DNA of 21,941 bases from an uncultured Clostridia bacterium (GTDB lineage: Bacteria; Bacillota; Clostridia; TANB77; CAG-508). Every line of letters starts with the position of its first letter. Within the stretch, counting starts at the first letter, position 1. Shown piece after piece: positions 1 to 7,069 of this stretch. The stretch is from positions 1-21,941 of the forward strand of contig CANRBU010000011.1 of NCBI GenBank assembly GCA_947628925.1, in the 5' to 3' direction. Under the pieces are notes generated by a model. That model was not told the DNA's origin, searched no databases, and saw nothing but the letters and a program-made list of their open reading frames with translations. The position numbers were made by a program, and so were the translations under genes.

Positions 1-1
1 G

Positions 2-36
<35 letters not shown>

Positions 37-68
37 GTATATTTAAATAACAGTTTTGCAAAAACAGC

Positions 69-134
69 AAGACTTTTTATGGTATATAAAAGATTATTTT
101 ATAGTATAACTATAAGATAGTCTTTTTGTTTTTT
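69..134 (+). terminator. Possible terminator or leader hairpin
   Basis: AAGACT (69-74) can pair with AGTCTT (119-124), and the enclosed stretch holds a second palindrome, TATAGT-ata-ACTATA (100-114). A T-rich run (123-134) follows. The outer stem is only 6 bp with large internal loops, so this is a weak terminator candidate for a gene upstream of the window. It could equally be a folded leader or an operator for the gene at 169. Confidence 0.3.
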
Positions 135-168
135 CTGCTAACAAAAAAATAAAAGGAGGTACTCTAAA

Positions 169-906
169 ATGGAGGAAAAAAAGAAAAGTGGTTTAAGCAC
201 CGCAGGAATGGTATTAGGAATTATAGCAATATGTTTTTCATTTATACCTATACTAAATTACATATCAATGATACTTGGAATTTTAGCTGTTATATTTGGA
301 CTTATAGGAACAATAAAAGGCGAAGGAAGAGGAATGGCTATAGCAGGACTTATTCTAGGGATATTATCATTTATACTTATTTATAATTCTTATTCAGAAT
401 TAGGAAAGGCTGTAGAAACTGTAGGAAACAGCTTAAATAATGCTGTAAATGAAATTAACAGTGGGACAAGTTCAATATCAGATGTAAGTACAAGTACAAC
501 AGCAAATGCAAAAACAGAATACAATCAAGGAGAAGAGGCTCGTTTAGGTGATGGAGCTATTACAGTTACTAAAGTAGAAAAATCAAATGGTACTCAATGG
601 GATAAGCCTAATTCAGGTAAAGAATATGTAATAGTATCAGTAACAATAGAAAACAAAGGAAGCAAAAATTTATCATATAATCCATTTTATTTCAAGATGC
701 AAAATTCACAAGGACAACAAGAGAGTGAGAAATTCACAACAATTAATAGTGACACAGCATTATCAAGTGGAGAATTAATTTCAGGTGGAAAAGTATCAGG
801 AACAATAGCATTTGAAGAACCAATAGGGGATACAGGATTAATTTTAGTGTATAATGATAGTATCTGGAGTTCAAAAGAATTAAAAATCAATCTATCAAAT
901 GAATAA
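169..906 (+). CDS. DUF4190/DUF4352-type membrane-anchored protein
   Basis: 245 aa. A short charged N-terminus (MEEKKKSG) precedes a Gly- and Ile-rich hydrophobic block (about residues 10-75) forming two to three membrane segments, with the GLILGILSF-type pattern of DUF4190 small membrane domains. A Ser/Thr-rich linker (about 85-115) leads to a beta-rich domain (about 118-242) with the YVIVSVTIENKGSKNLSY pattern of the telokin-like DUF4352 family, expected outside the membrane. The start is supported by a strong ribosome binding site (AAAGGAGGT, 152-160) eight bases upstream. Family membership is by pattern recognition. The function of such proteins is not established; roles in cell-envelope binding are guesses. 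Confidence 0.85.
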   Translation: MEEKKKSGLSTAGMVLGIIAICFSFIPILNYISMILGILAVIFGLIGTIKGEGRGMAIAGLILGILSFILIYNSYSELGKAVETVGNSLNNAVNEINSGTSSISDVSTSTTANAKTEYNQGEEARLGDGAITVTKVEKSNGTQWDKPNSGKEYVIVSVTIENKGSKNLSYNPFYFKMQNSQGQQESEKFTTINSDTALSSGELISGGKVSGTIAFEEPIGDTGLILVYNDSIWSSKELKINLSNE

Positions 907-915
907 ATATAACAA

Positions 916-985
916 GCAGGGAGTAGTAAGTTTCTCATCAGGAGCTTAAAAGATTTCTCAAGAAATCACTCCTTGCACATTTTTT
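916..985 (+). terminator. Three-helix terminator downstream of the DUF4190 gene
   Basis: The outer stem pairs 916-924 (GCAGGGAGT) with 968-976 (ACTCCTTGC), 9 bp with one G-T. Inside are two further hairpins: 928-947 (AAG..CTT plus CTC/GAG with a 3-base bulge) and 952-967 (GATTTC/GAAATC around a 4-base loop). A run of six T (980-985) follows. The simplest reading is an elaborate intrinsic terminator 10 bases after the stop codon. The three-way junction is more structured than a terminator needs. Confidence 0.6.
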
Positions 986-1185
986 ATATAAAATAACAGC
1001 TATAATCTTCAAAAATGTGGCTTTAATTTATTACATTATATCTAGACTTTTGTATCTAACTTGAAAGAGTAAAGAAATTTATCAACATTATAATAATCCG
1101 TCAATATTTTCGGGAAAATTTTTTAACAAAAACTGACAAAAAATATCAAAACAGGCACTAAATGTCTGAAGTGTTGCAATAAATA

Positions 1186-1214
1186 TTGACAAATCATAAT
1201 AGTTAGTATATTAT
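1186..1214 (+). promoter_or_regulatory. Strong sigma-A promoter in a non-coding region
   Basis: A perfect -35 TTGACA (1186-1191), a 17-base spacer and -10 TATTAT (1209-1214) predict a start near 1221. No open reading frame of note begins within the next 200 bases; the first recognisable feature is the hairpin at 1225, then the tRNA at 1426. It may drive a small RNA or an alternative tRNA precursor. Nothing recognisable lies in 987-1185. Confidence 0.6.
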
Positions 1215-1224
1215 TAAATATAAG

Positions 1225-1273
1225 ATTAGGTTTGAGATTTGTTCTTAAAATTTGGATGAATCTCAAACTTAAT
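1225..1273 (+). repeat. 15-bp hairpin at the start of a predicted transcript
   Basis: Left arm 1225-1239 and right arm 1259-1273 are complementary over 15 bp with one G-T, around a 19-base loop. The core arm is GTTTGAGATT / AATCTCAAAC. The hairpin begins only a few bases after the start predicted from the promoter at 1186-1214. It is followed by A-rich sequence rather than a T-run, so it is not a standard terminator. It may stabilise the 5' end of an RNA or be a DNA operator. Confidence 0.6.
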
Positions 1274-1350
1274 TTAAAAAATATTATACAATTTTATGCA
1301 AAAAATAGTACAACTTTGGTACAACTTTTTAAAAGAAAAATAGGGAAAAA

Positions 1351-1380
1351 AGGACAATATGAACAAGAAAAATGTATAAT
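1351..1380 (+). promoter_or_regulatory. Candidate promoter of tRNA-Arg
   Basis: A consensus -10 TATAAT (1375-1380) lies 18 bases after a partial -35, AGGACA (1351-1356). Predicted start near 1387, giving a leader of about 40 bases before the tRNA. Just upstream, TACAACTTT occurs twice in tandem (1308-1328 region). Confidence 0.45.
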
Positions 1381-1425
1381 AAAAAAGCTGTAAAATACAT
1401 AAAAACAGGCAAATAGCTTAAATAT

Positions 1426-1501
<76 letters not shown>

Positions 1502-1530
1502 ATTTATAAATATCAAGACGATTAAAAAAA

Positions 1531-1570
1531 TTCTTAATAAAAGAAAAATCTTTTATTAGGATTTTTTTTT
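1531..1570 (+). terminator. Intrinsic terminator of tRNA-Arg
   Basis: TTCTTAATAAAAGA (1531-1544) pairs with TCTTTTATTAGGA (1549-1561) around a 4-base A loop, followed by nine T (1562-1570). The stem has 12-13 bp including G-T pairs. Confidence 0.85.
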
Positions 1571-1658
1571 AAAAACCATAGAAATGAATTTATAATAATT
1601 TTTTTAATACAAAAATAATTGAAATTTACAAAATCACGAATTTTGTAACAAAAATATC

Positions 1659-1687
1659 TAAAAACACATACTTTTAATACAAAAAAC
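1659..1687. repeat. 29-bp direct repeat, copy 1 (candidate AbiEi operator)
   Basis: This copy differs by one base from the copy at 1742-1770. Its core is ACATACTTTTAATACAAA. It lies just upstream of the -35 element of the abiE promoter. AbiEi antitoxins are known to repress their own promoters by cooperative binding to two operator sites, so this repeat is the natural operator candidate. Confidence 0.75.
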
Positions 1688-1698
1688 AAGAAAAAGTA

Positions 1699-1727
1699 TT
1701 GACCAAATTTCAAAAATGTGTTAAAAT
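1699..1727 (+). promoter_or_regulatory. Promoter of the abiE operon
   Basis: -35 TTGACC (1699-1704), a 17-base spacer and -10 TAAAAT (1722-1727) predict a start near 1734. The promoter lies exactly between the two 29-bp repeats, so protein bound to both would bracket or loop the polymerase site. Confidence 0.65.
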
Positions 1728-1741
1728 GTAACAAAAGGGTG

Positions 1742-1770
1742 TAAAAACACATACTTTTAGTACAAAAAAC
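1742..1770. repeat. 29-bp direct repeat, copy 2 (candidate AbiEi operator)
   Basis: One mismatch to copy 1 (G at 1760 against A at 1677). It has an internal dyad TACT-ttt-AGTA. It lies downstream of the -10 element and ends 11 bases before the abiEi start. The start-to-start distance between copies is 83 bp, about eight helical turns, so both face the same side of the DNA. Confidence 0.75.
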
Positions 1771-1781
1771 GTGGTGATAAA

Positions 1782-2534
1782 ATGAAAAGATATGAAAAAA
1801 TATTAAAATTAAAAGTTTTTAATGTAGAAGATGTATATAAATTAACGGGAAATATAAATACTGCTAAAAGTATAATAAGAGATTTATTATTATTTAATTA
1901 TATAAAAAGAGTAAAGCATAATCTATATGTTGTATGTAACATAGAATTTAAAAATACAATTCCAGATCAATATATGATAGCTTCAAAAGTAAAAGATGAC
2001 TCGTATATATCGTATCATTCGGCTTTAGAATATTATGGAGTTAAAAATCAAATTTTTTATGAAGTATATATATCTACCAAGAAAAGATTTACAAATTTTG
2101 AATTTGAAGGGATATTATATAAATATATAAATAGTAAAAATGATTTTGGAATAATACAGATGGATAAGGTTAGAGTAACAGATAAAGAAAGAACATTTAT
2201 AGATTGTATAGATAAAACAGAACTGGCAGGTGGAAATGAAGAATTAATAATGTGCTTAGAATTATTGGGAAAATTAAAGGGAGATAAAATATTGGAATAT
2301 TTGAAACATTATAATTCTAGCAAGTTATATGCCAAAACAGGATTTTTTTTAGAATTATATAAAGAACATTATGGTGTAGAACAAAATGTAATAGAAGAAT
2401 GTAGAAAAAAATGCGAAAATAAGAGATTATATTTTAATGAAGAAACTAAAAAAATGAAAAGCAAATATATAAAAGAATGGAATTTGATAGTACCTAAAAT
2501 ATTTACAAATAAAGGAGAAGGTTTATATTGGTAG
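1782..2534 (+). CDS. abiEi: AbiEi-type antitoxin of a type IV toxin-antitoxin system
   Basis: 250 aa. The N-terminal ~55 residues fit the winged-helix DNA-binding domain of AbiEi proteins (helix near KVFNVEDVYKLTG, wing near RVKHNLYVV). The rest (about 60-250) is the antitoxin body with the SYISYHSALEYYG pattern typical of this family. Known role: AbiEi represses its own operon and counteracts the nucleotidyltransferase toxin AbiEii without a stable protein complex; AbiE loci can give abortive-infection phage defence. The stop overlaps the start of abiEii by 7 bases, indicating translational coupling. The ribosome binding site is GGTGAT (1773-1778), short and weak, as is common when the promoter is autoregulated. 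Composition is extremely AT-rich, supporting acquisition by transfer. Confidence 0.85.
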   Translation: MKRYEKILKLKVFNVEDVYKLTGNINTAKSIIRDLLLFNYIKRVKHNLYVVCNIEFKNTIPDQYMIASKVKDDSYISYHSALEYYGVKNQIFYEVYISTKKRFTNFEFEGILYKYINSKNDFGIIQMDKVRVTDKERTFIDCIDKTELAGGNEELIMCLELLGKLKGDKILEYLKHYNSSKLYAKTGFFLELYKEHYGVEQNVIEECRKKCENKRLYFNEETKKMKSKYIKEWNLIVPKIFTNKGEGLYW

Positions 2535-3487
2535 AAAAATATAAAGACTATATAGAAAACATTTCTAAAAAAACAGGATTTATTCAGTCAACACTTGAGA
2601 AAGTAGATAGATTAATAAAAATTTTAGAGTGGACGAACAGTGACATGAAATTAAATAAAATGCTAGCATTAAAAGGAGGTACAGCTATAAATGTAGCTAT
2701 TTTCAACTTCCCAAGATTATCTGTTGATATTGATTTTGACTTAACAGAAAATTTAAAAAAAGAAGAAATGATAGAGGAAAGGCAAAATATACATAAATTA
2801 TTGGTTAATTATTTAAATGCGAATAATTATAAAATTAATATTCAAAAATCAATAAATACATATGCATTAGATTCAATTGTTGCAGAATATCTTGATATAA
2901 AAGGGAACATTGATAATATAAAAATTGAAATAAATTACATGAATAGAGTGCACATTTTAGATACCAAAAGAATAAAAGTAAACACAGATGTTTTTGAGGA
3001 CAAGCATTTAATTATACATTGTATTCATCCAATAGAAATATATGCGGCAAAATTATGTGCCTTATTAAATAGAACTACGGCAAGAGATTTATATGATGTT
3101 TATATATTGAGTAGGTATAATTTGTTTGATAATTATGAAAAAAAGTTGTTAAAGCAATGTTTTATGTTAGAATATATAGCCATTAATGATTATAGATTGG
3201 GGGATATGAAAATTGATAATATTGAAAAGTTAAAAACACAAGATATTAAAACAAAATTATTACCAACATTAAAAGATAGAAATCCACGAAAAAGTAATGT
3301 GGATGAAATGAAACAGGTTGTCAGAGATTATTTAAGTGATATTTTGGTAGTTGATAATAATATAAAAGAATTTTATGATAAATTCCAAAGAGGAATTTAT
3401 GAGCCAGAACTAATAGTCGATGATGATGAAATAATAAAAAGAATAAAAGAACATCCTATGATAAAGTGGAAATTAAATAATAAATAA
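2528..3487 (+). CDS. abiEii: AbiEii-type nucleotidyltransferase toxin
   Basis: 319 aa. Motif I of the DNA polymerase beta-like nucleotidyltransferase fold is seen as LKGGTAIN (48-55) followed by RLSVDIDFD (63-71), with D67 and D69 as likely metal ligands. A third acidic strand is IKIEINYMNR (about 138), and the family block with K and D appears in AAKLCALLNRTTARDLYDVY (about 177-196). Known role: AbiEii uses a nucleotide to inhibit growth; some homologues modify tRNA 3' ends. The start is a TTG at 2528 inside the abiEi stop region, with AAAGGAG (2512-2518) upstream; no closer ATG keeps the N-terminus. The length fits the family. All catalytic motifs are intact. Confidence 0.88.
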   Translation: MVEKYKDYIENISKKTGFIQSTLEKVDRLIKILEWTNSDMKLNKMLALKGGTAINVAIFNFPRLSVDIDFDLTENLKKEEMIEERQNIHKLLVNYLNANNYKINIQKSINTYALDSIVAEYLDIKGNIDNIKIEINYMNRVHILDTKRIKVNTDVFEDKHLIIHCIHPIEIYAAKLCALLNRTTARDLYDVYILSRYNLFDNYEKKLLKQCFMLEYIAINDYRLGDMKIDNIEKLKTQDIKTKLLPTLKDRNPRKSNVDEMKQVVRDYLSDILVVDNNIKEFYDKFQRGIYEPELIVDDDEIIKRIKEHPMIKWKLNNK

Positions 3488-3501
3488 AAGGAGAATTTGA
3501 T

Positions 3502-4593
3502 ATGGAAAAAAATAATGATGTTAATGAAAAAAGATGTGCATTATGTAATAAGCCGTACAATTATAAATATAAGATGTTTGGAAGGGGATGCCTTGATAAT
3601 TTATATGAATTATTAGAAATTTCAAAGCCACCTAAATTTATATGGAATAAGGAAACATACTTATGTACAAGAATAGCATGGAAAAACCATAAATTTTTTC
3701 TTAATAAAAACAAAAAATATGCTTTAACACAAAAATATATAGCATTAAATTATTTAAATAGAATGAATTGCAAATTTTTGGATGACATAAAAGAAGAAAT
3801 TTCGAAAGATATAAAGAATATTTCCGTGTTTTCAAGAAATATAATAGATAGTATTTCTTTCAAATTAAATGATATATATAAGTTATTTAATGATGCGCAA
3901 AGATTTAATGAAATTATAAAAGATATGCAAAATATAACTTGGGAAGAAGTAGATGAAAAAATTGCAGAAAATTTTATAAAAAGTATTAGTTTTATATTTA
4001 ATATAACCAAAAAAACAAATCCAATATCATATGCTGTATTTTATTCAATGCAATATACATTTTGGCAAATTGTAGTTATTGGTGGAATGTTAAAAGATAA
4101 AAAATTATCAGCAATACTTTTAAGTAATTCTTTATCTTTACCTGGAATAAAACCAAAAGATTTGATACTACAAGATAGTTTGACAGATAAATTATTAAAA
4201 GATAGTAAAGTATTTAATGAGACAATAAAAGAATTAATAGAAAAATATGGAAAAGAAAGAGAAATGTTTGATTTAAAAGATTATGAAAAAAATGGAGTCT
4301 TGCTTAAATTCGAAGGAGGTGACTTGCTTTATTCATTACATAAGGCTACAATGTTTGTCAAAGCAAGAAAAAATGAGGATAATACATGGAATCTTGAAGG
4401 AGATATAAATGATAAATATGATTTTACAGAATTTAAAGATTTGAATGAATATGCTGATAATAAAGAAGAAGTACTTACTGATATGTTATCAACACTATTG
4501 AATAATTTTGGAGTTGTTTCAAGTGAATATGGAGTTATAAAGACATATAATGTAAAAATAAAATTTGAATTTTCTAAGTACAAAATTAAATAG
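3502..4593 (+). CDS. Unknown protein with N-terminal cysteine motif, third gene of abiE operon
   Basis: 363 aa, not recognised. The N-terminus has C12-x2-C15 (RCALCNKPY), C30 (GRGCLDNLY) and C55, which could bind one zinc. The rest is mostly helical, Lys/Glu/Ile-rich and apparently soluble. There is a Trp-containing patch near residues 180-195 and a basic C-terminus. It starts 14 bases after abiEii behind a good ribosome binding site (AAAGGAG, 3487-3493), so it is very likely co-transcribed. It could be an accessory defence component or unrelated cargo. Composition is as AT-rich as abiE. Function unknown. Confidence 0.7.
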   Translation: MEKNNDVNEKRCALCNKPYNYKYKMFGRGCLDNLYELLEISKPPKFIWNKETYLCTRIAWKNHKFFLNKNKKYALTQKYIALNYLNRMNCKFLDDIKEEISKDIKNISVFSRNIIDSISFKLNDIYKLFNDAQRFNEIIKDMQNITWEEVDEKIAENFIKSISFIFNITKKTNPISYAVFYSMQYTFWQIVVIGGMLKDKKLSAILLSNSLSLPGIKPKDLILQDSLTDKLLKDSKVFNETIKELIEKYGKEREMFDLKDYEKNGVLLKFEGGDLLYSLHKATMFVKARKNEDNTWNLEGDINDKYDFTEFKDLNEYADNKEEVLTDMLSTLLNNFGVVSSEYGVIKTYNVKIKFEFSKYKIK

Positions 4594-4611
4594 AATAAAA
4601 GGAATGATTGC

Positions 4612-5451
4612 ATGGAAAATAAAAAAATAATTTTATATATTTTACTATTATTAGTAAGTTGCATAATTGTAAGTTTTTTATCTGTTGAAATTACAAAATT
4701 ATACTTTTCAATAAATAGAAATACGGATTATAAAAAATTAGGTTTAGAAATAGACCAAAACGATATAGAATATTGCACTACATATAGAGAAGATATTCTA
4801 GATGGAAAGTATAAAGTATATAAGTTAAAAAATTATTATGAGGGCAGTATGGATAATTTCAAAAATCAATTAGAAGAAAGCAATTTGTGGGATAAAAACA
4901 AATATTATGAATACATAATGAAAGAATTTTCAGAAATAAAAGATGATAGTAGTATTCCGATAGACAGAGAAGACTTATATTACTATAATGGGAAAAATGT
5001 ATATGCAATATTTGATTTGAAGCATGCAAAATTATATTATTATATAAATAGAATATTTAATAATCATGAAGATTACTATGAAGTTTTAAACTTAGATATA
5101 AAAAATTATATAAGTAGAGAAATATATGATGTAAGGGGAGGACCACAAAATGATGGGAGAGATTACTATGTATATAACTTTACAGAAGAAAGAGAAAAAG
5201 ATATAGTACAACAATTGGAACAAAATCAAAAATGGAGCAGAAATAAATTAGATGATGACAAATTAAAAAATTTTGAATACAACCAAGAGGTTCTTAACAT
5301 TAGCAATGGATATTATTATTATGAATTAATATGTAGAACAAGTGATGTGCGAAAGAAGGAAATTGTTACTGAAGAAACTGCAACAGGTTACGAAATGGGA
5401 GTTTATGATACTGATAACAATACCTTATATTATTATTGGGAAAGTATATAA
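4612..5451 (+). CDS. Unknown membrane-anchored protein with internal duplication
   Basis: 279 aa. A single N-terminal hydrophobic segment (about residues 5-28) is followed by a Tyr/Asp/Glu/Lys-rich domain expected on the outside of the membrane. Two halves resemble each other: NQLEESNLWDKNK (about 84-96) against QQLEQNQKWSRNK (about 200-212), each followed by a segment ending in LYYY. This suggests a duplicated alpha-beta module. The start lies 18 bases after the previous stop with AAAAGGA (4597-4603) upstream. Family not recognised. It may be the last gene of the abiE transcript; no clear terminator follows. Confidence 0.7.
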   Translation: MENKKIILYILLLLVSCIIVSFLSVEITKLYFSINRNTDYKKLGLEIDQNDIEYCTTYREDILDGKYKVYKLKNYYEGSMDNFKNQLEESNLWDKNKYYEYIMKEFSEIKDDSSIPIDREDLYYYNGKNVYAIFDLKHAKLYYYINRIFNNHEDYYEVLNLDIKNYISREIYDVRGGPQNDGRDYYVYNFTEEREKDIVQQLEQNQKWSRNKLDDDKLKNFEYNQEVLNISNGYYYYELICRTSDVRKKEIVTEETATGYEMGVYDTDNNTLYYYWESI

Positions 5452-5604
5452 AATAAATATTTCTAATGCCACAAGAATATATTTTTTGTTATAAGCATAT
5501 TGTAAAATAATAAAATTTATGCTAAACTTAGTTTAAGTAAAATTTAAAAAATAGAAGAAACTAAAGGTGTTTAGAGACCCATAAAAAAGAGGTAATTTTT
5601 TAAT

Positions 5605-6063
5605 ATGCAAGAAAATTTTATGAAAGAAGCTCTAAAAGAAGCAGAAAAAGCATACAATAAGGATGAAGTTCCTGTTGGATGTGTCATAGTAAAAGATGGC
5701 AAAATTATAGCAAGAGCACATAATTTAAAAGAAAGTAAAAATGATACTACAAATCATGCAGAAATTTTAGCAATACATAAAGCAAGTAAAAAATTGCAGT
5801 CATGGCGCTTGATAGATTGTGATATGTATGTAACATTGGAACCATGTACAATGTGTGCTGGTGCGATTATAAATGCTAGAATTCGCAAACTATATTTTGG
5901 CGCAAAGGATGAAAAAACAGGAGCAGTAGGTTCAGTATTTAATTTGTTAGAAGATTATACTTTTAACAACAAAGTAGACTATGAAGAGGGAATTATGCAA
6001 AAAGAATGTGAAGATATTTTAAAGAAATTTTTTAAAGAACTAAGGAAGAGGAGAAGTAAATGA
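5605..6063 (+). CDS. tadA: tRNA adenosine(34) deaminase TadA
   Basis: 152 aa, normal length. It deaminates A34 to inosine in tRNA-Arg(ACG), letting that tRNA read CGU, CGC and CGA. The cytidine/deoxycytidylate deaminase zinc site is intact: H51-A-E53 (NHAEILAI) and PC-x2-C with C81 and C84 (EPCTMCAGAI). E53 is the proton shuttle. The start follows GAGGTAA (5589-5595). Its stop overlaps the next start in ATGA, so the two are translationally coupled. It is first in a block shared with Bacillus (yaaJ-scr-dnaX-yaaK-recR). It matters to the main finding here, because inosine does not pair with G and leaves CGG unread. Confidence 0.97.
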   Translation: MQENFMKEALKEAEKAYNKDEVPVGCVIVKDGKIIARAHNLKESKNDTTNHAEILAIHKASKKLQSWRLIDCDMYVTLEPCTMCAGAIINARIRKLYFGAKDEKTGAVGSVFNLLEDYTFNNKVDYEEGIMQKECEDILKKFFKELRKRRSK

Positions 6064-6824
6064 AGCAAGAATTACAAAGGATGGTAAATAAAAAATCTTT
6101 CCATATTACTATTTTATTAAGTATAGTATTTATCATGCTTGTTATACTAGGGTTTGTTGTACTTCGTTATTCTGTTGAAGGCGAAACCAATATGCCTTTT
6201 ATAATTTCAAAAATATCTATTATAAGTTCAGCAACAGGAAAATCTGAAAAGATTGATAATAATATGCACTTTGATATTGATCAAAATAATGATATCTATT
6301 TATATATAGAAAAAAATACTGAACATGAAGGGATAGAAGCAATAGAAAGTGTAACAATAGATAATATAAAAATGAGCAAAGAAAACGAAAAAGGTACATT
6401 ACATATCTATAAACCAAATAATGAAAATACTGATACTATATTTTCAAATTTAGAAAATTTAGAAACTAACACTTTAGAATATACAGTAGCAGAAAATTCA
6501 GATATGAAAAATTTAAAAATTACAAATCAAGGCGGACTTTTAGTTTTTAGATTAGCTAATCAAAATATTGCTCAATATGATTTAGAGTATCAAGTTGCAA
6601 GTGAAGGAACAAATTATAATGATTTATTGAAAAAAGCAGAAGTAGTACAAGAAGATTTAAAAGTACATCTTGAATTTGATTTAACAATAAGGTTACAGTC
6701 ATTAAAATCATTTAAGGGTACAATTTCTTTAGAATTACCTTTGGAAAATGTAATTGAACAGGGAACTGCATCAGAAGAAATAACAGACATGGATAAATTT
6801 GTTTTTAAAAGAATAAAAGAATAA
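6060..6824 (+). CDS. Unknown single-pass membrane protein downstream of tadA
   Basis: 254 aa. A basic N-terminus is followed by one hydrophobic segment (about 17-37) and an extracytoplasmic domain rich in Asn, Glu and Ile with alternating beta-strand patterning. There are no recognisable catalytic motifs and no cysteines. Its start overlaps the tadA stop by 4 bases, and the Shine-Dalgarno (AGGAAGAGGAG) is inside tadA. The C-terminus ends just before the SRP RNA promoter. Function unknown. Confidence 0.75.
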   Translation: MKQELQRMVNKKSFHITILLSIVFIMLVILGFVVLRYSVEGETNMPFIISKISIISSATGKSEKIDNNMHFDIDQNNDIYLYIEKNTEHEGIEAIESVTIDNIKMSKENEKGTLHIYKPNNENTDTIFSNLENLETNTLEYTVAENSDMKNLKITNQGGLLVFRLANQNIAQYDLEYQVASEGTNYNDLLKKAEVVQEDLKVHLEFDLTIRLQSLKSFKGTISLELPLENVIEQGTASEEITDMDKFVFKRIKE

Positions 6825-6840
6825 AAATTATAAAAAATAC

Positions 6841-6870
6841 TTGTCAAAAGCAAGCTTTATAGTATATAAT
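6841..6870 (+). promoter_or_regulatory. Promoter of the SRP RNA
   Basis: -35 TTGTCA (6841-6846), an 18-base spacer and consensus -10 TATAAT (6865-6870). The predicted start is at 6876-6878, exactly where base pairing of the RNA begins. Confidence 0.75.
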
Positions 6871-6875
6871 AGCAC

Positions 6876-7014
6876 ATGGTAGAGAGTTTTCATCTTTGTA
6901 TAGAGAGTATCCAATAAAAGCCTATGAACCTTGTCAGATCCGGAAGGAAGCAGCAATAAATAGATCCTTTTATGTGGAATGCTCTCTATAGAGAGATGGA
7001 AGTTTATCTGCCAT
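6876..7014 (+). ncRNA. ffs: Signal recognition particle RNA (4.5S-type, extended hairpin)
   Basis: The conserved SRP domain is clear: GTCAGATCCGGAAGGAAGCA (6933-6952) with the GGAA tetraloop flanked by the symmetric and asymmetric loops that bind Ffh. The rod is extended by three further helices: 6899-6907 with 6982-6990 (TATAGAGAG/CTCTCTATA), 6887-6895 with 6994-7002, and 6876-6883 with 7007-7014 (ATGGTAGA/TCTGCCAT). Five T follow (7014-7018), so the closing helix probably doubles as terminator. About 139 bases with no obvious Alu domain. The position upstream of dnaX matches scr in Bacillus. The conserved core is certain; the outer ends are inferred from pairing. Confidence 0.9.
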
Positions 7015-7069
7015 TTTTCCAACTATAAAAATAAACTTCTAGCGTATATGTGAGAAGGGATGAAAATAA

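Noticed and set aside
1659..1770. CRISPR array
   Set aside because: There are only two repeat copies, and the spacer between them holds a promoter. The location fits operators.
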